From: DATAAZ01 sp036259875
GTDB lineage: Bacteria; Actinomycetota; Thermoleophilia; Gaiellales; Gaiellaceae
Assembly (NCBI GenBank): GCA_036259875.1
Contig: DATAAZ010000035.1
Span: 1 to 5,567 of the forward strand
Direction of reading: 5' to 3'
DNA length: 5,567 nt
A program made the translations under genes and the position numbers. Position 1 is the stretch's first letter. The number at the start of each line of letters is the position of its first letter. Below are positions 1 to 3,912 of this stretch, piece after piece. The notes beneath the pieces were generated by a model. It made no database searches, had not been told where the DNA came from, and was given only the letters and a program-made list of their open reading frames with translations.

Positions 1-926
1 TCGAGCTTGAGCCCCATCTCCTCCGTGATCACTTCGCCGCCGGTCAGGATCCCGATGTCCTCGAGCATCCGCTTGCGACGGTCGCCGAAGCCGGGAGCCT
101 TGACCGCGACGGCCGTGAACGTCCCGCGGAGCTTGTTGACGACGATCGTGGCGAGCGACTCGCCCTCGACGTCCTCCGCGACGATCAGCAGCGGCCGGCC
201 GGCCTGGATCACCTGCTCGAGCACCGGCAGAAGATCCTTCACCGCCCCGATCTTCTGGTTCGCGATCAGGATGTACGGATCGTCCAGCACGGCCTCCATG
301 CGCTCGGAGTCCGTGATCATGTAGGGGGACAGGTAGCCCTTGTCGAACTGCATGCCCTCGGTGAACTCGAGCTCGAGCCCGAAGGTCTGCCCCTCCTCGA
401 CGTTGACGACGCCGTCCTTCCCGACCTTCTCGATCGCATCCGCGATCACGTCACCGATCTCGCGCTCGCGCGCCGAGATCGTGGCGACGCGGGCCACGTC
501 TTCGCGGCCGGAGATCTCGCGCGACTGCGACTTGAGGTCGTCGACGACGTTGTCGACCGCCTTCTCGATGCCGCGCTTGAGCGCCATCGGGTTTGCGCCG
601 GCGGCGACGTTCTTGAGGCCCTCACGGACGATCGCCTGCGCGAGGACGGTCGCCGTCGTCGTGCCGTCACCCGCGACGTCGTTCGTCGCCGTGGCGACCT
701 CGCGAACTAGCTGCGCGCCCTGGTTCTCGAAGACGTCCTCGACTTCGATCTCACGCGCGATCGTGACGCCGTCGTTCGTGATCGTGGGCGCGCCGAACTT
801 CTTGTCGAGGACGACGTAGCGGCCCTTGGGGCCGAGCGTCACCTTGACCGCGTCGGCCAGGATGTTGACGCCCCGCTCCAGCGAGCGCCGCGCGTCCTCG
901 TTGAACTTCAGCTCCTTGTGCGCCAT
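1..926 (-). CDS. groEL: Chaperonin GroEL (60 kDa), N-terminal part, cut by the left window edge
   Basis: This is the large subunit of the cytosolic chaperonin, which folds proteins inside a tetradecameric ATP-driven chamber capped by GroES. The first 308 residues are present (family length about 540); the rest lies beyond the left edge. It begins MAHKELKFNEDARRSLERGV. The equatorial domain shows VTLGPKGR (about 29-36), ITNDG with Asp52, and the ATP-binding GDGTTTATVL block with Asp87. Both aspartates fall at the same numbers as in E. coli GroEL. The intermediate domain follows, then the apical domain, with KAPGFGDRRKRML near 280 and LTGGEVITEE near 297. The catalytic Asp398 region is not in the window. 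The ATG is chosen because GGAGGAA lies 4 nt upstream. No internal stop was found on reading the frame. It follows groES by 23 nt and should be co-transcribed from the CIRCE-flanked promoter. Identity is very secure; whether the genome has a second groEL cannot be seen. Confidence 0.98.
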   Translation of the reverse strand, partial: MAHKELKFNEDARRSLERGVNILADAVKVTLGPKGRYVVLDKKFGAPTITNDGVTIAREIEVEDVFENQGAQLVREVATATNDVAGDGTTTATVLAQAIVREGLKNVAAGANPMALKRGIEKAVDNVVDDLKSQSREISGREDVARVATISAREREIGDVIADAIEKVGKDGVVNVEEGQTFGLELEFTEGMQFDKGYLSPYMITDSERMEAVLDDPYILIANQKIGAVKDLLPVLEQVIQAGRPLLIVAEDVEGESLATIVVNKLRGTFTAVAVKAPGFGDRRKRMLEDIGILTGGEVITEEMGLKL

Positions 927-930
927 TCAG

Positions 931-937
931 TTCCTCC
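931..937 (-). promoter_or_regulatory. groEL ribosome binding site
   Basis: The minus strand reads GGAGGAA followed by CTGA and then the groEL ATG. It is a near-consensus Shine-Dalgarno site in the 23-nt groES-groEL gap, and it fixes the groEL start. Confidence 0.85.
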
Positions 938-949
938 GTTCTCCTCTTC

Positions 950-1288
950 TTAGGCGGTAGCGCCCGCCATCTCCTTCTTCCTCGACCCCTTGGACGAGCC
1001 CGTCACGACCTTCGCGAGCACGTCCGACTCGCGCAGGATCAGGAACTCGTCGGTCCCGAGCTTCACGTCGGTCCCGCCGTACTTCGAGAAGATGATCTCG
1101 TCGCCCTCGGCGAGGTCCATCGGCACGTATTCGCCGTCTTCGTTCCGAGAGCCGGGGCCCACTGAGAGAACGCGACCGCGCTGCGGCTTCTCCTTCGCGG
1201 TGTCGGGCAGGACGATCCCGCTCTCCGTGGTCTCCTCTTCCTCGAGGACCTCGACGATGAGGCGATCGCCAAGCGGCTTCAGGTCCAT
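950..1288 (-). CDS. groES: Co-chaperonin GroES (10 kDa) with extended C-terminus
   Basis: GroES forms the heptameric lid of the GroEL chamber. The 112-residue protein starts MDLKPLGDRLIVEVLEEEE. Its mobile loop carries the GIVLPDTA segment (residues 24-31), whose IVL tripeptide docks on the GroEL apical domain. The core then has KPQRGRVLSVGPG (34-46), the GEYVPMDLAEGDEIIFSKYGG roof-to-barrel segment (52-72) and the typical FLILRESDVLAKV ending (82-94). Family members usually stop there, at about 95-100 residues. This one continues for about 17 residues in a Gly/Ser/Lys/Arg-rich tail containing KGSRKK before a TAA stop. The start is an ATG preceded by AAAGGAGG, 4 nt away. It lies first in the groES-groEL operon, downstream of a promoter bracketed by two CIRCE elements, which implies HrcA control. 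Identity is secure; the role of the tail is unknown. Confidence 0.97.
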   Translation of the reverse strand: MDLKPLGDRLIVEVLEEEETTESGIVLPDTAKEKPQRGRVLSVGPGSRNEDGEYVPMDLAEGDEIIFSKYGGTDVKLGTDEFLILRESDVLAKVVTGSSKGSRKKEMAGATA

Positions 1289-1292
1289 GCAG

Positions 1293-1300
1293 CCTCCTTT
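1293..1300 (-). promoter_or_regulatory. groES ribosome binding site
   Basis: The minus strand reads AAAGGAGG, then CTGC, then ATG. This is an almost perfect anti-16S match, and it supports the chosen groES start. Confidence 0.88.
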
Positions 1301-1318
1301 CGGTGCATCGGCTCGAGA

Positions 1319-1345
1319 TTGGCACTCTTACGCGGCGAGTGCCGA
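1319..1345 (-). promoter_or_regulatory. CIRCE operator, promoter-proximal copy (HrcA site)
   Basis: The plus strand reads TTGGCACTC, a 9-nt spacer (TTACGCGGC), then GAGTGCCGA. The arms are inverted repeats with one mismatch. They match the conserved CIRCE pattern TTAGCACTC-N9-GAGTGCTAA with the changes usual in high-GC genomes. In Gram-positive bacteria and many others, the repressor HrcA binds this element and represses groESL and dnaK operons until heat stress. It starts at about the predicted +1 of the groESL transcript and lies in the 5' leader, ending 31 nt upstream of the groES ATG. HrcA itself is not in the window. Confidence 0.95.
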
Positions 1346-1352
1346 CGAGCGG

Positions 1353-1382
1353 ATGTTACCGAACGCGATATACCCGTTTCAA
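1353..1382 (-). promoter_or_regulatory. groESL sigma70-type promoter
   Basis: On the minus strand, TTGAAA (1382-1377) matches the -35 consensus at 5 of 6 bases. After 18 nt, TAACAT (1358-1353) matches the -10 consensus at 4 of 6. The predicted start is near 1346, directly at the edge of the inner CIRCE. The location between two CIRCE elements upstream of groES makes this promoter convincing even though no start site has been measured. The -35 box overlaps the TGA stop codon (1381-1379) of the upstream transporter gene. Confidence 0.75.
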
Positions 1383-2542
1383 GGTGCTCTCGGCACTCGT
1401 ACGGTGAGAGTGCCAACCCGCGCCGTCGCCGTTCGAACGGCGAGGAACGTGGCCGCGCACGCGAGGGCGCCGGTTCCGTAGGCGACGGGATCCCCCGCCG
1501 TCTCGCCCAGGGCGCCTCCCAGCGCGGGCCCCAGCGTCGCCCCCGTCGCCCAGCCTGCGTTCATGACGCCGAAGCCGAGCCCCTGCGGCAGGCGTGCGCG
1601 CTCCGCCCCGTCCGAGAGGAGGGCGGTGCCGGGCGTGAAGAGGCTTCCCCAGGCAAGCGAGGCGAGGAGCGCCAGCGCGACGATCACCGCCGGCTCGGCG
1701 GCCCAACCCAGCGCGAGCGCGACGGCGGCGCCGATCGGCAGCGCGACCCGAACGGGCACGAGCCGCCCGCGCCGGTCGGCGACCCGGCCCACGAGGGGGT
1801 TCAAGAGCGCCTCGAGGGCGGCCGCGGTGAGGAAGAGCGCGCCGATCGCGAGGGGGTTCCAGCCCGCGCGATCGAGGTCGAGCGGCGCAAGCACGGCGAG
1901 CATGCCGAAGAGAAGCGCGGGAAGGAGCATCAGCCAGAGACCGCCGACGAAGCGCCGCTCCGCGAACGCACGCGCGAGCGCGGCGAGCGAGGGCCGCGCG
2001 CGCGGTGCGGCCGGCACCGAGAGGCCGAGGGCGACGACGAGCACCGCGAGCAAGGCGACACCCGAGAATGCGGCTCGCGTGCCGGCGACGGACGCGACGC
2101 CGCCCAGCACGGGCCCGAGCAGCGCTCCGAAGATCGCCGCGCCGATCGCCGTCCCGAGGAGCTCGCCGCGTCGCTCGCGCGGGGACGCGCCGACGAGCCA
2201 CGCGAGGCCGCCCGCCCACGAGAGCGCGCTTCCGATCCCCTGGGCGAAGCGCGCGCCGCCGAGCGCCCACTCGTCGCCCGCGAAGGCGAACGCGAAGCTC
2301 GCGCCGCCGACGACGAGGAGCCCGGCGAGCGTCGCCGGCTTCGGCCCGAGGCGCGAGGCGGCAATCCCCGCCGGAAAGGCGCCGAGCAAGACGCCGACGG
2401 CGTAGGACGCGACGAGCGCGCCCGCGCCGATCTTCGAGAGCCCGAGCTCCCGCGAGTACTCGGGAACGAGCGGAGTGAGCGCCGCGAAGAGCATCGTGTC
2501 GACGAGTACGGCGGCGCAGACGATGAGGAGCAGGCGGCGCAC
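1379..2542 (-). CDS. Major facilitator superfamily transporter, DHA1-like (12 TM)
   Basis: A 387-residue integral membrane protein, a typical size for a 12-helix MFS permease that moves small molecules by proton or solute exchange. The first helix (about residues 3-22) is followed by a conserved-looking loop. A degenerate motif A sits between TM2 and TM3 (GIAASRLGPKPATL, 59-72). An antiporter-type motif C, LLGPVLGG (141-148), is in TM5. The second-half motif A, VGRVADRRGRLVPVR (251-265), follows TM8, and a second GPALGG (338-343) lies in TM11. Motif C is typical of drug:H+ antiporters, so drug or metabolite efflux is likely, but the substrate cannot be told. The start is GTG at 2542, chosen because it includes the whole first helix and has TAGCGT exactly 6 nt upstream with no Shine-Dalgarno site, as in a leaderless mRNA. 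Its last codons overlap the groESL promoter and outer CIRCE on the same strand. Confidence 0.9.
   Translation of the reverse strand: MRRLLLIVCAAVLVDTMLFAALTPLVPEYSRELGLSKIGAGALVASYAVGVLLGAFPAGIAASRLGPKPATLAGLLVVGGASFAFAFAGDEWALGGARFAQGIGSALSWAGGLAWLVGASPRERRGELLGTAIGAAIFGALLGPVLGGVASVAGTRAAFSGVALLAVLVVALGLSVPAAPRARPSLAALARAFAERRFVGGLWLMLLPALLFGMLAVLAPLDLDRAGWNPLAIGALFLTAAALEALLNPLVGRVADRRGRLVPVRVALPIGAAVALALGWAAEPAVIVALALLASLAWGSLFTPGTALLSDGAERARLPQGLGFGVMNAGWATGATLGPALGGALGETAGDPVAYGTGALACAATFLAVRTATARVGTLTVRVPRAP
1390..1416 (-). promoter_or_regulatory. CIRCE operator, distal copy inside the transporter 3' end
   Basis: The plus strand reads TCGGCACTC, a 9-nt spacer (GTACGGTGA), then GAGTGCCAA. 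This has the same arm and spacer architecture as the inner CIRCE, again with one mismatch between arms. It lies upstream of the groESL -35 box, so together the two copies bracket the promoter. It is also coding sequence: it covers codons of roughly residues 376-385 of the MFS transporter. A second HrcA site could strengthen repression or allow cooperative binding; that is inference. Confidence 0.92.
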
Positions 2543-2548
2543 CGTCCG

Positions 2549-2554
2549 ACGCTA
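2549..2554 (-). promoter_or_regulatory. Putative -10 box (TAGCGT) for a leaderless transporter mRNA
   Basis: The minus strand reads TAGCGT, six bases, then the GTG start of the MFS gene. TANNNT at this distance is the usual -10 arrangement of leaderless genes in actinobacteria. No clear -35 hexamer is visible. Confidence 0.5.
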
Positions 2555-2667
2555 CCGAAGTGGTCTCGAACGAGTCTCGATCGGTCGACCGGCCGTTGTA
2601 GACCAACGAGCGCGCCGAGGTCGCCGATCCTCACGTCGGCGTCGGCGAGTTGGCGCCTTCTGCGGCA

Positions 2668-2673
2668 TACGAT
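2668..2673 (+). promoter_or_regulatory. Putative -10 box (TACGAT) for a leaderless Nudix mRNA
   Basis: TACGAT matches the -10 consensus at 4 of 6 bases, including the key T, A and final T. It is followed by six bases and the GTG at 2680. Transcription would begin at the start codon itself. It is the main reason for preferring GTG 2680 over the TTG at 2650, which lies upstream of this box. No convincing -35 box was found. Confidence 0.55.
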
Positions 2674-2679
2674 CGAGCC

Positions 2680-3117
2680 GTGCGACGCGAGTTCTCGGCC
2701 GGCGGGGTCGTCGTCCGGCGGCTGCGCCGAGGCTGGCACGTCGCGGCGATCCGGCCCGGCGGGAAAACGAACGTGTGGGCGCTTCCGAAGGGGCTTGTCG
2801 CACCGGGCGAGGACCCGGCGTCTACCGCCCTCCGAGAGGTCGCCGAGGAGACGGGCGTCGTCGGACGGGTCGTCACGAAGCTCGGCGACGTGCGCTACGT
2901 CTACACGTGGAGGGGCGAGCGCGTGTTCAAGGTCGTCTCCTTCTACCTCGTGCGCTACGCACGCGGCCGCCTCGGCGACCTCCCGGCGGCGCTCGCGCAC
3001 GAGATCGCCGAGGCGAGGTGGCTTCCGCTCGCGGAGGCGCCGTCCGCGCTCACGTACAAAGGCGAGAAGGAGATGGCCGAAAAGGCGCTCGAACTCCTGG
3101 CGCGCAACGAACTATGA
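2680..3117 (+). CDS. Nudix hydrolase, Ap4A-hydrolase type
   Basis: A 145-residue single-domain Nudix phosphohydrolase; members cleave nucleoside diphosphates linked to another group, using Mg2+. The Nudix box GX5EX7REUXEEXGU is complete at residues 38-60: Gly38, Glu44, Arg52-Glu53, the metal-binding Glu56 and Glu57, and Gly59. Before it come FSAGGVVVRR (5-14) and VWALPKG (32-38). After it come GERVFKVVSFYLVRY (79-93) and TYKGEKEMAEKAL (125-137). This arrangement, as I remember it, is very close to the small diadenosine tetraphosphate hydrolases of the Aquifex type, so asymmetric Ap4A cleavage is the best guess. Other dinucleotide or oxidised-nucleotide substrates are possible. The start is GTG, supported by the TACGAT box 6 nt upstream and by homologues beginning close to the FSAGGV strand; a TTG 30 nt upstream would add ten residues. 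An ASCH gene follows after 27 nt. Confidence 0.9.
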   Translation: MRREFSAGGVVVRRLRRGWHVAAIRPGGKTNVWALPKGLVAPGEDPASTALREVAEETGVVGRVVTKLGDVRYVYTWRGERVFKVVSFYLVRYARGRLGDLPAALAHEIAEARWLPLAEAPSALTYKGEKEMAEKALELLARNEL

Positions 3118-3144
3118 TGCGGCGCCGTTTCCGTCAGCGAGGCG

Positions 3145-3522
3145 ATGTACGCCCTCAACTTCTACTCCCCGATCGTCCGGGATCAGCTGCGTAGCCGTCG
3201 AAAGACGGCGACGATCCGCCTTGGCAACAAGGCCGGGAAGTACAAGAAGGGGATGGTCGTCCAGGTACTCGTCGGCATGCGCTTCGGGCCGCGCGAGAAG
3301 ATCTTCGACGCTGTAATCGACAAGGTCGAGGTCAAGCCGCTCGCGGAACTCTCGCCGCGCGAGATCGAGCACGACAATCCCGAGATCAAGCGGACGGACG
3401 AGATGGCGATGTTCCTGAGCCAGCTCTACAACCGCGAGGTGGGTCAGGACGACACCGTCACGGTGATCCACTTCTCCGAGATCGTGAGCCCGTCGCTCGA
3501 AGCTGCGAACCTCCCCGGCTAA
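3145..3522 (+). CDS. ASCH-domain protein, YqfB-like (possible N4-acetylcytidine amidohydrolase or RNA-binding protein)
   Basis: A 125-residue cytosolic protein that looks like a stand-alone ASCH domain, the PUA-like beta-barrel fold linked to RNA or modified-nucleoside binding. It begins MYALNFYSPIVRDQL. The hallmark RKTATIR (residues 19-25) matches the KTITIR of E. coli YqfB, an N4-acetylcytidine amidohydrolase whose catalytic residues are Lys21, Thr24 and Glu74. Lys20 and Thr23 here correspond to the first two. An ungapped alignment from memory puts Asp77 opposite Glu74, so catalysis is uncertain. YKKGMVVQVLVG (33-44) is the next barrel strand, and DTVTVIHFSEI (103-113) the last; the final 12 residues look disordered. 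The ATG has only a poorly spaced GAGG 2 nt before it. The gene lies 27 nt after the Nudix stop, so read-through is plausible. The fold is fairly sure, the function is not. Confidence 0.75.
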   Translation: MYALNFYSPIVRDQLRSRRKTATIRLGNKAGKYKKGMVVQVLVGMRFGPREKIFDAVIDKVEVKPLAELSPREIEHDNPEIKRTDEMAMFLSQLYNREVGQDDTVTVIHFSEIVSPSLEAANLPG

Positions 3523-3528
3523 GACATT

Positions 3529-3547
3529 GGGGAACCCCTGGTTCCCC
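3529..3547. terminator. Hairpin between convergent genes, possible bidirectional terminator
   Basis: GGGGAACC, a CCT loop and GGTTCCCC form a perfect 8-bp stem, beginning 6 nt after the ASCH stop codon and 14 nt beyond the stop of the convergent zinc-ribbon gene. It would work on either strand. There is no T-run on either side, so it would be an unconventional intrinsic terminator or simply an RNA-stabilising 3' hairpin. Position between two convergent stops is the strongest argument. Confidence 0.55.
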
Positions 3548-3561
3548 GGCGAACCTCCTCC

Positions 3562-3858
3562 TCACCTCCCGGCTCGTCGCGAGTCGGCCTGCTTGCGGAT
3601 CGAGACGCCGCGGACGTCCGCCGAGCGGATCGGGAAGCCGCACGCTTCGCACTCGACCGCGAAGACGGAGCTGAAGCGCGCGCCGCACGCCGGGCACCGC
3701 CGCCGGAGCTCGTCGCCGCACTGGGGGCAGGCTGCCGCCAGCTCGGGCTCGCTCTCCGCGAAATACCGCTGTGCGTGGCCGCACCCGACGCAGACGGCGA
3801 CCCAGTCGCCGAGCGTCTTTCGGCGCTCCTCTCGCAGCCAGTCGGCGGCCCTCCCCAT
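3562..3858 (-). CDS. Small double zinc-ribbon protein, function unknown
   Basis: I do not recognise a named family. The 98-residue protein begins MGRAADWLREERRKTLGDWV and contains four CxxC knuckles: Cys23/26, Cys44/47, Cys55/58 and Cys70/73. Eight cysteines in this spacing should bind two zinc ions as two zinc ribbons, with CGHAQRYFAESEPELAAACPQCG as the first part. The last 20 residues are rich in Arg and Lys with no cysteine. There is no signal peptide or membrane segment, so it is cytosolic and may bind nucleic acid or a protein partner; this is inference. The ATG at 3858 lacks a Shine-Dalgarno site but has TAGCCT 7 nt upstream, as in a leaderless message. A longer reading of the frame to the right would run antisense to the E1 alpha gene and is not credible. 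It is divergent from the E1 operon across 54 bp. Confidence 0.72.
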   Translation of the reverse strand: MGRAADWLREERRKTLGDWVAVCVGCGHAQRYFAESEPELAAACPQCGDELRRRCPACGARFSSVFAVECEACGFPIRSADVRGVSIRKQADSRRAGR

Positions 3859-3865
3859 AGGGGTA

Positions 3866-3871
3866 AGGCTA
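3866..3871 (-). promoter_or_regulatory. Putative -10 box (TAGCCT) for a leaderless zinc-ribbon mRNA
   Basis: The minus strand reads TAGCCT, seven bases, then the ATG of the zinc-ribbon gene. This is the third TANNNT box at start-codon distance in the window. No -35 box is evident. Confidence 0.42.
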
Positions 3872-3881
3872 CGGCAGTCGC

Positions 3882-3887
3882 TACACT
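3882..3887 (+). promoter_or_regulatory. Putative -10 box (TACACT) for the E1 alpha-beta operon
   Basis: TACACT matches the -10 consensus at 4 of 6 bases and lies in the 54-bp divergent spacer. Transcription from about 3894 would give a leader of roughly 19 nt containing the strong ribosome binding site. The -35 region is not recognisable, so the call is tentative. Confidence 0.4.
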
Positions 3888-3898
3888 CGCTGGCCGAC

Positions 3899-3908
3899 GG
3901 AGGAGAGG
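3899..3908 (+). promoter_or_regulatory. E1 alpha ribosome binding site
   Basis: GGAGGAGAGG lies 4 nt before the ATG at 3913. It decides the start: the frame stays open further left, but that part runs antisense to the zinc-ribbon gene. Confidence 0.85.
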
Positions 3909-3912
3909 TTGC

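Larger units (their letters stand above)
2543..2679. promoter_or_regulatory. Divergent intergenic region between transporter and Nudix genes
   Basis: This 137-bp spacer must carry start signals for both flanking genes. Each end has a TANNNT box 6 nt from a GTG start (annotated separately). Inside are a heptamer GTCTCGA repeated at 2563-2569 and 2574-2580 (11-bp spacing), and a perfect 10-bp palindrome CGGTCGACCG at 2582-2591. Either could be a regulator site. In sequence this GC-rich, short palindromes are common, so I give them little weight. No regulator gene is adjacent. Confidence 0.5.

Noticed and set aside
1356..2606. A 416-codon minus-strand frame, slightly longer than the transporter
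   Set aside because: It overlaps the transporter in another frame, is Arg-rich, and has no membrane helices or family motifs. The 387-residue frame has clear MFS motifs.
2650..2679. TTG start for the Nudix protein, adding ten residues
   Set aside because: The TACGAT box lies inside this extension and points to a 5' end at the GTG 2680. The extra residues (MAPSAAYDRA) do not belong to the fold.
3113..3118. TATGAT, a 5-of-6 match to a -10 box, before the ASCH gene
   Set aside because: It coincides with the last Nudix codon and stop codon, has no -35 partner at 16-18 nt, and lies 26 nt from the start. Possible, but too weak to annotate.
1319..3316. A long open frame on the plus strand (665 codons)
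   Set aside because: Its translation is almost all Arg, Glu, Gly, Ala and Asp in low-complexity runs. It runs antisense to the MFS gene and out of frame through the Nudix and ASCH genes, and it would cover the CIRCE region. It is a by-product of high GC.
3775..3912. Upstream extension of E1 alpha by 46 residues
   Set aside because: It overlaps the zinc-ribbon gene on the other strand and has no ribosome site, whereas GGAGGAGAGG sits right before the ATG at 3913.
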